Assembly (NCBI RefSeq): GCF_013205025.1
Contig: NZ_JABMLE010000001.1
Coordinates: 1,488,001 to 1,552,000, forward strand
From: Rathayibacter sp. VKM Ac-2857
GTDB taxonomy: Bacteria; Actinomycetota; Actinomycetes; Actinomycetales; Microbacteriaceae
Direction of reading: 5' to 3'
Length of the DNA stretch: 64,000 bases
The notes under the pieces are model-generated. The model worked only from the letters and a program-made list of their open reading frames with translations, searched no databases and was not told where the DNA came from. The translations under genes were made by a program, and so were the position numbers. Shown here in pieces: positions 50,803 through 58,745 of the stretch (position 1 is the first letter of the stretch; every line of letters starts with the position of its first letter).

Positions 50803-51858
50803 ATGACCAGCACACCCGCCTACGCGGCCACCGCCGAGGGCGGCCTCGCCCCCGCCGTCATCGAGCGGCGCGCGCTCCGCCCCGACGACCTCGCCGTCCG
50901 TGTCGACTACTGCGGCGTCTGCCACAGCGATCTGCACGCCCTCCGGACGCACGCCGCCGACGCCGCCGACACCGGATCGCTCGTCCCGGGTCACGAATTC
51001 GTCGGCACGGTGCTCTCGGTCGGCTCCGCCGTCACGGCCTTCTCGGTCGGCGACCCGGTCGCGATCGGGAACATCGTCGACTCCTGCGGCGCCTGCGACA
51101 TGTGCCTCGCGGAGCAGGAGAACTTCTGCCGCGAGTTCCCGACCCTCACCTACGGCGGCACGGACCGGCAGGACGGCAGCACCACCCTCGGCGCGTTCTC
51201 GCGCGAGTATGTGGTCCGCGACCGCTTCGCCTACCCGCTGCCCGCCGGCCTCGACCCGGCGGCCGTCGCTCCCCTGCTCTGCGCGGGCGTCACCGTCTGG
51301 GAGCCGCTGCGCGCGCACTCCGTCGGCCGCGGCTCGCGCGTCGGCGTCGTCGGCCTGGGCGGTCTCGGCCACCTCGCTGTGAAGCTGGCCCGCGCGCTCG
51401 GCGCCGAGGTGACCGTCTTCACCACCTCCGCGGCGAAGACCGCCGACGCCCTCGCGCTGGGTGCCTCCCGGGTCGTCGTCTCCCGCGACGAGGAGGCGAT
51501 GGCCGCGCAGCGCGGATGCTTCGACCTCGTCCTCGACACGGTCTCGGCCCCGCACGATCTGGCGCCGTACCTGCACGTCCTCGCGCTCGACGGCGCACTG
51601 AGCGTCCTCGGGATGCTCGCGCCGGTCACCGTGGACGTGACCGACCTGCTGATCGGCCGCAAGAGCCTCACCTCCGGCGGCAGCGGCGGCACCCGCAGCA
51701 CGCGCGAACTGCTCGCCTTCTGCGGCGAGCACGGCATCACGGCGGACGTCGAGGTGCTGCCCTCCGCGCAGGTGAGCACCGCACTGGAGCGTCTCGCGGC
51801 GAACGACGTCCGCTACCGCTTCGTCCTCGACCTCGCGGACCTCGACGGAGCCGACTGA
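50803..51858 (+). CDS. Zinc-dependent alcohol/aldehyde dehydrogenase (YahK/cinnamyl-alcohol type)
   Basis: A 351-residue medium-chain dehydrogenase, predicted to reduce aldehydes with NADPH. Catalytic zinc site: Cys and His in CGVCHSDLH and the PGHEFVG His. Structural zinc: four Cys in SCGACDMCLAEQENFC. The Rossmann glycine motif is GVVGLGGLGHLAVKLARALG, followed by TTSAAKTADALALGA; the Ser/Lys region fits NADP preference. IGRKSLTSGGSGGTRSTRELLAFCGEHGI closes the family pattern. It is under the adjacent TetR, as in many aldehyde-detoxification modules. Confidence 0.9.
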   Translation: MTSTPAYAATAEGGLAPAVIERRALRPDDLAVRVDYCGVCHSDLHALRTHAADAADTGSLVPGHEFVGTVLSVGSAVTAFSVGDPVAIGNIVDSCGACDMCLAEQENFCREFPTLTYGGTDRQDGSTTLGAFSREYVVRDRFAYPLPAGLDPAAVAPLLCAGVTVWEPLRAHSVGRGSRVGVVGLGGLGHLAVKLARALGAEVTVFTTSAAKTADALALGASRVVVSRDEEAMAAQRGCFDLVLDTVSAPHDLAPYLHVLALDGALSVLGMLAPVTVDVTDLLIGRKSLTSGGSGGTRSTRELLAFCGEHGITADVEVLPSAQVSTALERLAANDVRYRFVLDLADLDGAD

Positions 51859-52073
51859 CCGCCACCCGCCGAACGACCCTGGAAGCGCCATCTTCTTGAG
51901 GAGACGAACTCAGCCCTCGAGGATCGGCGGATGCCCCTCGGTCATCGCACGCGCAGCGCTCGCACCCCGTTAACGGTGATCGCCCCGGCGCGCCGACGCT
52001 CTCGCGTCCCGTCCGGGGCATACGTGGAGAACCGTACCAGGATCCCGAGATCCGCTCCGGCTCCGGACGCCGG

Positions 52074-52745
52074 TTGACGCCCGTCGACCCGGCGACTCTG
52101 CCGAACCTCTCCACCGTCATCGGGAGCGATCGCCTGGGCCCGTACCTCGCCTCCACCGGCGACCTGGCCGCCGCGCTCCGGCTCTACAGCTGGAACATCG
52201 AGGCGAGCGCTGCGATCCTCGGAGCGAGTTCCGCCCTCGACGTCGGTGTCCGGAACGCGATGCACCGCGCACTCACGGCGCACTGTGGCCGGCAGTCGTG
52301 GTGGGACGTCCCACCGCTGCGGGCGAACGAAAGCGATCAGGTCCGCGACGCGATCCACTTCCTCGACCGGCGTCGCGGCTCGGGACAGTGGTCGGCCGGC
52401 CATGTCGTCGCCGAGCTGAGAGCGTCGTTCTGGGAGGGGTTGCTGGTGAACCGCTACCACCGCGCGCTCTGGGAGCCCGCACTCATGCACGCGTTCCCCT
52501 CCTTCACCGGTCGTCGAGGCGACCTGCACGCACGCCTGGAGAGACTGCGACTGCTGCGCAATCGAGCCGCACACCACGAGCCGGTGCACGCTCGGGACCT
52601 GATGGTCGACCACCGGTACCTGTGCGAGCTGGCGCAGTACATCGACGACGACCTCGCCGCCTGGATCCGGAGCCACTCCCGGCTGCCCGACGTCGTCGCC
52701 GCGCGCGCCGACACCGTCACGGGCCGGCGGCCCACCCGGTTCTGA
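52074..52745 (+). CDS. Abi-like HEPN-domain protein (possible abortive-infection factor)
   Basis: A 223-residue soluble helical protein of the Abi-like (Abi_2/AbiD-F related) type. LYSWNIEASAAILGASSALDVGVRNAMHRAL, ASFWEGLLVNRYHRALWEPALMHAF and RLRLLRNRAAHHEPV are the family's successive blocks. The last contains the HEPN RNase motif R-x4-H (RNRAAH). Start taken as TTG at 52074; no better start exists upstream in frame. It is a single gene with no antitoxin-like partner visible. The 215-bp gap before it contains nothing assignable beyond GTTAACGG. Role in phage defence is family inference. Confidence 0.72.
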   Translation: MTPVDPATLPNLSTVIGSDRLGPYLASTGDLAAALRLYSWNIEASAAILGASSALDVGVRNAMHRALTAHCGRQSWWDVPPLRANESDQVRDAIHFLDRRRGSGQWSAGHVVAELRASFWEGLLVNRYHRALWEPALMHAFPSFTGRRGDLHARLERLRLLRNRAAHHEPVHARDLMVDHRYLCELAQYIDDDLAAWIRSHSRLPDVVAARADTVTGRRPTRF

Positions 52746-52802
52746 GGGGAATGAGCACTCCGTCGCGCGTCCACTCGGAGCCGCCTCGAGCGCGGCCCCG
52801 CG

Positions 52803-54227
52803 TCAGGCCCGGGCCGACGCCACCGCGCGCGCCAGCGCCGGGCCGTGCGCCGCCAGCACCAGGTCGCGCACCGCCGTCACCGGCAGTGACGCGGCGCCGG
52901 TCGGCAGCAGGTCCGCGTCCGAGGTCAGAACCAGCGGGGTGTCCGCCGCCGACACCGGCAGGCGACCGTGGGTGCCGCGCACCAGCGACGCGTCCAGCGG
53001 CACGAGGTTCATCGCGTAGCGGAGGCCCAGGGCCTTCTTCGCGAGGTTGCCGGCGGCCTTCGCCTTCACCAGCCGGTCGACCGGGTCGAAGAACAGCTCG
53101 GCGGGGTCGTAGCCGGGCTTGCGGTGGATGTCGACGCCGCGCGCGAAGTCCGGCGCGCGATCGTCGTCGAGCCAGTAGTAGTAGGTGAACCACGCACCCG
53201 GCCGCGCCACCAGCACCAGCTCGCCCGAGCGCTCGTGGTCGAGGCCGTACCGCGCCTGCGCCTCGCGGTCGAGCACCTCGTCCACCCCGTCCAGCGCCTC
53301 GAGCAGCGCGCGCACCCGCGGCAGGTCCGCGGCGTCCGGCACGTAGACGTGCGCGATCTGGTGGTCCGCGACCGCGAAGGCGCGCGAGGTCCACGGGTCC
53401 AGCTGCTCGCGGCCGTCCTGCACGTAGACCTCGAGCAGGCCCGCGCGCCGCAGCGCCCGGTTGACGTCCACGGGGGTGTCCGCCGCCGCGATCCCGTACT
53501 CCGCCACCACGACGACCGACGCGCCGAGCGCCTCCGCGTCGTCGAGCAGCGGCGCGAGCACCACATCCAGCTCCGACGCCGCCCGCCGCGCCTCGGGCGA
53601 GTCCGGCCCGAAGCGCTGCAGGTCGTAGTCGAGGTGCGGCAGGTACGCCGTGGTCAGCTGCGGCGGGCCGGAGCCGTCGCCCGCGAGCACGTGCCGGGTC
53701 GCGTCCACCATCCACTGCGTGGAGCGCAGCGACGCGGTCGGCCCCCAGTACTGGAACAGCGGGAAGGCGCCCAGCTTCCCGACCAGCTCGTCGTGCAGCG
53801 CCGGCGGGCGGACGTAGGCGTCCGGCGACTTGCGGCCGTCGGCGTGGTAGATCGGCCGCGGCGTCACGGTGACGTCGGTCGTCGCTCCCATCGCGTACCA
53901 CCAGCCGATGTTGGCGGCGCGGTAGGGCTCGCCGTCGGACAGTCGGCGGGCCGTCTCCCAGACCTTCTCCCCCGTCACCAGGCGGTTGTGCTGGCGCCAG
54001 AGGTGCACCTCGCCGAGGTCGCGGAAGTACCAGCCGTTGCCGACGATCCCGTGCTGCGCGGGCATCGTGCCGGTGAGCATCGACGACTGCACGCTGCAGG
54101 TGACGGCCGGCAGGATCGTGTCCAGCGGCAGCTGCCCGCCGGCCCGGGCGAGCCGGGACAGCCGTGGCATGTCGGCGAGCGCCGTCGCGGTGAGGCCGAC
54201 CACGTCGAGCAGCAGCACCGGCGTCAC
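52803..54227 (-). CDS. eboF: EboF-like alkaline phosphatase/nucleotide pyrophosphatase family protein
   Basis: A 474-residue alkaline-phosphatase-superfamily hydrolase. PVLLLDVVGLTATAL gives the first metal Asp. TILPAVTCSVQSSMLTGTMPAQHGIVGNGWYFRD gives the nucleophile region (Thr/Ser after PAVT). YLPHLDYDLQRFGPDS, VVVVAEYGI and ADHQIAHVYV supply further metal His/Asp positions. It has no signal peptide, so it acts in the cytoplasm. In Ebo clusters this position is held by EboF. GTG start overlaps the EboE stop (GTGA); last gene of the operon. Substrate unknown, probably a phosphorylated intermediate of the cluster's product. Confidence 0.82.
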   Translation of the reverse strand: MTPVLLLDVVGLTATALADMPRLSRLARAGGQLPLDTILPAVTCSVQSSMLTGTMPAQHGIVGNGWYFRDLGEVHLWRQHNRLVTGEKVWETARRLSDGEPYRAANIGWWYAMGATTDVTVTPRPIYHADGRKSPDAYVRPPALHDELVGKLGAFPLFQYWGPTASLRSTQWMVDATRHVLAGDGSGPPQLTTAYLPHLDYDLQRFGPDSPEARRAASELDVVLAPLLDDAEALGASVVVVAEYGIAAADTPVDVNRALRRAGLLEVYVQDGREQLDPWTSRAFAVADHQIAHVYVPDAADLPRVRALLEALDGVDEVLDREAQARYGLDHERSGELVLVARPGAWFTYYYWLDDDRAPDFARGVDIHRKPGYDPAELFFDPVDRLVKAKAAGNLAKKALGLRYAMNLVPLDASLVRGTHGRLPVSAADTPLVLTSDADLLPTGAASLPVTAVRDLVLAAHGPALARAVASARA

Positions 54228-55411
54228 AGCGCGACCTCCTCGGCGAGAAGGGCAGCGACCGGGACCGGCGCGGCACCCTGCTCCAGCACCGCGGCACGTG
54301 CCTGCGGCGTCAGCAGGTGCTCCGCCGCCCAGGCCAGCTCGGCGCCGATGCCGACCGACAGATCGCTCGGCGCGTCCGCGAGCACCGCCCAGGTGTAGGT
54401 CTCCACATCGAGGTGGATCTCGTCGTACGGCCAGGCCGCGTCGACCGCAGAGACCGCCTCGGCCAGCACCGCGGTGGTCGCCGACAGCGGCGCGGCCGGC
54501 CGGTGGTGCAGCGGCACGTGGAAGTGCACACGCCACGGCCCGGCACCGGGCAGCGTGTCGAGCGCCTCGGGCAGATCGTCGACGCGGAGCACTCCGCCAG
54601 CCCCGTTCTCGCGGGTCTGGTGCAGGTAGCGCTTCTCCACGAACGCCCCGACGGCGGCGCGGGCGGCCGGGTCCGCCGGGTCCTCGACGTGCAGCGCGGC
54701 CGAGGCCTGCACCTTCACCACGCGCAGTCCCGCGTCGCGGATCCGCCGGACGGCCGCGGCGGGGTCGGCGAACGACACCGCGAGGTGGCAGGTGTCGAGG
54801 CAGACGCCGACGTAGGCGGGGTCGACCAGGCCGATCCGCGGGTGCAGCCAGGCGACGACGTCGTCGACCGTGTCCAGGATGCAGCCCGGCTCGGGCTCGA
54901 TCGCCAGGCGGATCGCGTGCCCGGTCGAGCGCCGCAGTTCGCGCAGCTCGTCGACCAGCCGCGCGAGCTGCCGGACGGCCGCCGCGTCCTGCTCCGCGCC
55001 CCAGCCCTCGCGCCAGCCCAGCGGCAGCGTCGAGATGCTGCCGTCGGCGCCGGCGGGCAGCAGATCGGCGAGGATCCGCGCGCAGTCGATCGTGTAGGCG
55101 AGGCGCTCGGGCGTGGTCCAGTCGGGCCGGTAGACGTCGAGCTTCACCACCTCGGCGTGGAAGGCGGCGTAGGGGAACGCGTTCAGCGTCCGCACCTCGA
55201 GGCCGTTGCGCTCGAGCGCGGCGCGCAGCACGGCGCGGTCCTCGCGGCTGGCGACCAGCCGGGCGGCGAGATCGCGCGGGATCCACAGCCCCACTCCCAC
55301 GGTCTCGAGCCCCGCGGCGACGCGGGCGGGCCCGGCGTAGACGTCGAGTTGGCGCACGACGCCGTCGAGGTCCTCGGCCGGGTGGACGTTGGTGCAGTAG
55401 GAGAGGTGCAT
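54224..55411 (-). CDS. eboE: EboE, TIM-barrel 'metabolite traffic' protein
   Basis: A 395-residue xylose-isomerase-like TIM barrel. The start MHLSYCTNVHPAEDLDGVVRQLD is a signature of EboE. VRTLNAFPYAAFHAEVVKLDVYRPDWTTPERLAYT, IRLAIEPEPGCILDTVDDVV, VCLDTCHLAVSF, VVKVQASAALHV, WRVHFHVPLH and IHLDVETYTW follow, giving Glu, Asp/His and His metal-ligand positions of the fold. The ATG shares one base with the TatD-gene stop (TGATG). In studied clusters EboE is needed for moving a precursor out of the cytoplasm, by an unknown mechanism. Confidence 0.87.
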   Translation of the reverse strand: MHLSYCTNVHPAEDLDGVVRQLDVYAGPARVAAGLETVGVGLWIPRDLAARLVASREDRAVLRAALERNGLEVRTLNAFPYAAFHAEVVKLDVYRPDWTTPERLAYTIDCARILADLLPAGADGSISTLPLGWREGWGAEQDAAAVRQLARLVDELRELRRSTGHAIRLAIEPEPGCILDTVDDVVAWLHPRIGLVDPAYVGVCLDTCHLAVSFADPAAAVRRIRDAGLRVVKVQASAALHVEDPADPAARAAVGAFVEKRYLHQTRENGAGGVLRVDDLPEALDTLPGAGPWRVHFHVPLHHRPAAPLSATTAVLAEAVSAVDAAWPYDEIHLDVETYTWAVLADAPSDLSVGIGAELAWAAEHLLTPQARAAVLEQGAAPVPVAALLAEEVAL

Positions 55412-56298
55412 CAGACGACCTCCGCCACGCGCGGCGCGCCCCGAAGGATCGAGTTGCCCTCGAAGCTGCGCCCCATCGCATCGACCGCGTCGAAGCCCGG
55501 GATCGGGTCGAGGTTCAGCCGTCCGCTCTGCCCGTAGAAGTCGATCGGATTCTGCCAGAGCAGCCGGTCGACCTCGGCGGCGCTGAAGCCGGCGACGAGC
55601 AGCAGGTGCCCGGTCTTCGCGGTGGTCAGTGGATCGGAGCGGCCCCAGTCGGCGGCGGAGTTGACCAGCACGCGGTCCAGGCCGATCCGCTCGACGAGGG
55701 TCACCAGGCGGGTCTCGTCCATCTTCGTGTCCGGGTAGATCGAGAAGCCCAGCCAGCAGCCGGAGCCGAGGACGAGGTCGACGGTCGTCTCGTTGAGGTG
55801 GTCGACGACGACGAGGCCGGCGTCGATCCCGGACTCGGCGACGACGTCGAGCGTCTGCTGCGTGCCGGCCGCCTTGTCGCGGTGCGGGGTGTGCACGAGC
55901 ACGGGCAGGCCGTGGTCCTTTGCGAGCTCGAGCTGGTGGCGGAAGACGGCGTCCTCCTCCGCGGTCAGCGAGTCGTAGCCGGTCTCGCCGACCGCGACGA
56001 CGCCGTCCTTGGCGAGGTAGCGGTCGAGCTCGGGCAGCACCTCGCGGCAGCGCGGGTCGTTGGCCTCCTTGGGGTTGAGGCCGATGGTGCAGTGGTGCCG
56101 GATGCCGTACTGCGCGGCGCGGAAGCGCTCCCAGCCGATCAGGGCGTCGAAGTAGTCGGTGAAGGAGCCGACGCTGGTGCGCGGCTGGCCGAGCCAGAAC
56201 GACGGCTCGACCACGGCGCGGACCCCGGCGTCGTGCATCGCCTGGTAGTCGTCGGTGGTGCGGGAGGTCATGTGGATGTGCGGGTCGAAGATGCGCAT
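55411..56298 (-). CDS. eboB: EboB, TatD-family metal-dependent hydrolase
   Basis: A 295-residue TIM-barrel hydrolase: MRIFDPHIHMTSRTTDDYQAM (first metal HxH), VVAVGETGYDSLTAEED (Glu), HGLPVLVHTPHRDKAAGTQQTLD (His), VVVDHLNETTVDLVL (His), VLVNSAADWGRSDPLTTAKTGHLLL (Asp). All metal positions are occupied, so it should be active as a hydrolase or nuclease. RxTDDYxAM at the start is typical of the Ebo-cluster branch. 75 bp separate it from the isomerase-EboA gene, the only sizeable gap in the operon. Confidence 0.87.
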   Translation of the reverse strand: MRIFDPHIHMTSRTTDDYQAMHDAGVRAVVEPSFWLGQPRTSVGSFTDYFDALIGWERFRAAQYGIRHHCTIGLNPKEANDPRCREVLPELDRYLAKDGVVAVGETGYDSLTAEEDAVFRHQLELAKDHGLPVLVHTPHRDKAAGTQQTLDVVAESGIDAGLVVVDHLNETTVDLVLGSGCWLGFSIYPDTKMDETRLVTLVERIGLDRVLVNSAADWGRSDPLTTAKTGHLLLVAGFSAAEVDRLLWQNPIDFYGQSGRLNLDPIPGFDAVDAMGRSFEGNSILRGAPRVAEVV

Positions 56299-56373
56299 CG
56301 TCGCGCCTTTCTCGTGAGGGGTCGTGATGGTGTGCGGGGCCGGCGGTCGTGTCGAGGGACGCGCCGGGGTCCC

Positions 56374-57867
56374 TCAGCTCGGCAGGAGCACCGCCAGGTC
56401 GTCCGGCACCCCGCGGCCGGCGGCGCGGCGCTCGTCGGCGAAGCGGCCGGCCATCGCGGCGAGCTCGGGGTCGCTCCGCCGCTCGAGACCGGAGACGGCC
56501 GCGAGCGGGATCCCGCAGAAGACGAGCTTGAGCACGCCGTGCCGCCAGGCGTGCGCGTCGAGGTGCTCCTCGGCGAAGCGGCCCATCGCCGCCGCGACGA
56601 GGCGGGTGTCGTTGGCGCGCAACGCGTCCGCGATCAGCTCGCGACCGGCCGCGGCGACCGGCTCCCCCGCGCGGCCGGCGGCGGTGAGCGCGTGCAGCCC
56701 GACCAGCACGCCGCGGCGCTCGGCGTCGTCGCCGCCGCGGTAGAGGCGGAGGAGCAGCGCGGCGAGGTCCTCGTCGTCGAGCGCGGAGGCCGCGGCCGCG
56801 ATCAGCGCCGAGCGCGCCGCGTCGTCCTCGGTGCCGTGCACGAGTCCCTGCGGATCCGCGTCGGGGCGGAGCGGCGCGCGACCGGCCTCCCGCCCGGCGG
56901 CCGGGAAGTAGCGCTCGATCCGCCGCGGCTGCTCGCGCAGGACGGCGCAGGCGCCGGCGGTCCACGGGTGCTGCGGCGACTCCGCCCGCCCGCCGGCTGC
57001 TCCGATCGCCGCCCGCATCGCCGCGAGACTCGCGACGGCCAGGCGCGGCGCGTCGTGCGAGTGCCGTGGCAGCTCCACCGCGGCGACCCCGCGGTAGCCG
57101 ATCTCCTCGAGCGTCGCGAAGGCGGCCGCGAGATCGAGCACGCCGGCGCCGAGCTCGAGGTGCTCGTGCCGCTCGGGCCGCATGTCGTCGACCTGCACGT
57201 TCACCAGCAGGCCGGCGGCACTGCGGAGGGCGCCGACGACGCCGTCCGGCTCGACGACCACGCAGTGGCCGAGGTCGACGGTGAGGCCGAACGACTCCGG
57301 GTCGCCGAGCTCGCGCCGCAGCAGCAGCGCGTCCGCGACGGTCTCGACGAGCATGCCGGGCTCCGGCTCGAAGCCGAGCCGCACGCCGTAGCGCTCCGCC
57401 TCGGTGACGACGCCGCGCATCCGCTCGACCAGGAGCCGCCAGCCGCGGGCGCGCTCCATCCCCTCGGGCAGCACGCCCGACCAGAGCGAGACGGCGTCGG
57501 CGCCGAGCAGCGCGGCGATCTCGATCGCGCGGTGCAGGAAGGCCAGCCGCGGGCCGGCCTCCTCGTCGACCAGGGTCGGCCGGTGCTTCGCGAACGGGTC
57601 GAGGAGGTAGCGGGCGCCGGTCTCGATCACCACGCGGAAGCCCAGCTCGTCGAGCCGCCTGCGCAGGGCGAGGCTGCGCTCGCGGATGTCGTCGGCGAAC
57701 GGATCGAGGTGCGGGTTCCCGAGGGTCAGCGCCACCGCCCGGTAGCCGGCGGCGTGCAGCACGGTCAGGGCGTCGTCGAGGGTGTGGTCGGCGAAGCCGT
57801 TGGTGCCGTAGCCCAGGACGGGGCCGACGCTGAGGACGGGGCCAGCAGTCGTGTGCAGGTCGCTCAT
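56374..57867 (-). CDS. Fusion of sugar-phosphate isomerase/epimerase-like TIM barrel with EboA
   Basis: A 497-residue two-domain protein. Residues about 15-275 are an AP-endonuclease-2/xylose-isomerase-like barrel: GYGTNGFADHTLDDALTVLHAAGYRAVAL, GADAVSLWSGVLPEG, VRLGFEPEPGMLVETV, TVDLGHCVVVEPDG, VQVDDMRPERHEHLELGAG, GYRGVAAVELPRHSHDA, with Glu, Asp/His and His ligands kept. Residues about 300-497 are an EboA domain (RYFPAAGREAGRAPL, DDEDLAALLLRLYRGGDDAERRGVLVGLHAL, HAWRHGVLKLVFCGIPLAAVSGLERR). EboA is normally a separate protein. ATG overlaps the prenyltransferase stop (ATGA). Fusion suggests the two act on the same intermediate. Confidence 0.85.
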   Translation of the reverse strand: MSDLHTTAGPVLSVGPVLGYGTNGFADHTLDDALTVLHAAGYRAVALTLGNPHLDPFADDIRERSLALRRRLDELGFRVVIETGARYLLDPFAKHRPTLVDEEAGPRLAFLHRAIEIAALLGADAVSLWSGVLPEGMERARGWRLLVERMRGVVTEAERYGVRLGFEPEPGMLVETVADALLLRRELGDPESFGLTVDLGHCVVVEPDGVVGALRSAAGLLVNVQVDDMRPERHEHLELGAGVLDLAAAFATLEEIGYRGVAAVELPRHSHDAPRLAVASLAAMRAAIGAAGGRAESPQHPWTAGACAVLREQPRRIERYFPAAGREAGRAPLRPDADPQGLVHGTEDDAARSALIAAAASALDDEDLAALLLRLYRGGDDAERRGVLVGLHALTAAGRAGEPVAAAGRELIADALRANDTRLVAAAMGRFAEEHLDAHAWRHGVLKLVFCGIPLAAVSGLERRSDPELAAMAGRFADERRAAGRGVPDDLAVLLPS

Positions 57868-58745
57868 GTGATGTCCGCCGAGACCCTCGGGCGCCGCAGC
57901 ACGACGGCCCCGAGCGCGTCGAGCCCCAGCAGGGCCGCGCCGAGCTCGGGCCGCCGCAGCCCGGCGAGCGCCGCCTGCAGCGGGACCATCCCCGCGATGC
58001 CCGAGCGGGTGGCCGTCCGGGCCGAGGCCGCATCGGGCGTCCGCACCGCCCGCAGCTGCGGCATCAGCACGAGCGCGATCCAGCGGGCGATCGCGACTCC
58101 GACGACCGCCCCGATCGCCGGCCCGCCCTTCGCGCGGACCGCCCCGACGCCCAGGGCGAGGGCGAGCGCGGCCGTGCCGGTCGCCGCCGCACCCGCGATC
58201 ACCGGGCGGGTGCCGTGCACCTCACCGCGCGAGAGCACGGTCACGCCGAGGGTGTGCGCCGCGACCGCTGCCGAGGCCGGCGCCGCCGCGCGCACGCCGG
58301 ACGCTCCCGCGCCGAGCAGCACGTCGAGCCCGCGGCAGGCCGCCATCACGACCGGCCCGAGCGGAGTCGGCTTGGCCAGCAGGTCGTACGACCAGATGCT
58401 CGCCGCGAGCGGCACGCTCAGCAGGAGCGAGCGACGCCCGTCGACCAGTGCCGCGACCGCGATCCCCGCGCCGGTCAGCCCGGCGGCCAGCCCGAGCGCC
58501 GCTCCGCGCCGGATCCGCCCCGACGGGATCGGCCGCTCCGGCCGCTCCACCGCATCGAGCTCGGCGTCGGCGTAGTCGTTCAGCGCCATGCCCGCGGAGT
58601 AGAGGAGCGCGGACGCCAGCGGCAGCGCGACGGTGCGCGGGCCGGGCGCCCGGCCCGCCCACGCCGCTCCGGCCACCGTGTCGCCGAGCACCGAGAGCGC
58701 CGCCTTGGCGCGCACGAGCTCGAGCCAGTCGCGCAGCTCAGCCAT
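57864..58745 (-). CDS. eboC: UbiA-family prenyltransferase (EboC-like, SCO3242 type)
   Basis: A 293-residue integral membrane prenyltransferase with about eight helices. The first Asp-rich motif is NDYADAELDAVERPERPIPSGRI, an intact NDxxDxxxD followed by the RPIPSG signature. The second Asp motif position is weak (SYDLLAKPTPLGPVVMAACRGLDVLLG has YDxxxKPTPLGP...RGLDVLLG). It should attach an isoprenoid chain to a small polar acceptor at the membrane. The start ATG (58745) lies 8 bp inside the upstream cyclase gene; its stop overlaps the isomerase-EboA ATG. This is the family called SCO3242-type prenyltransferases in actinobacteria. Confidence 0.86.
   Translation of the reverse strand: MAELRDWLELVRAKAALSVLGDTVAGAAWAGRAPGPRTVALPLASALLYSAGMALNDYADAELDAVERPERPIPSGRIRRGAALGLAAGLTGAGIAVAALVDGRRSLLLSVPLAASIWSYDLLAKPTPLGPVVMAACRGLDVLLGAGASGVRAAAPASAAVAAHTLGVTVLSRGEVHGTRPVIAGAAATGTAALALALGVGAVRAKGGPAIGAVVGVAIARWIALVLMPQLRAVRTPDAASARTATRSGIAGMVPLQAALAGLRRPELGAALLGLDALGAVVLRRPRVSADIT

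Noticed and set aside
53986-58575. 1500-codon open frame on the + strand across the Ebo-type operon
   Set aside because: Antisense to four well-supported genes; low-complexity Arg/Pro/Gly composition and no family features.
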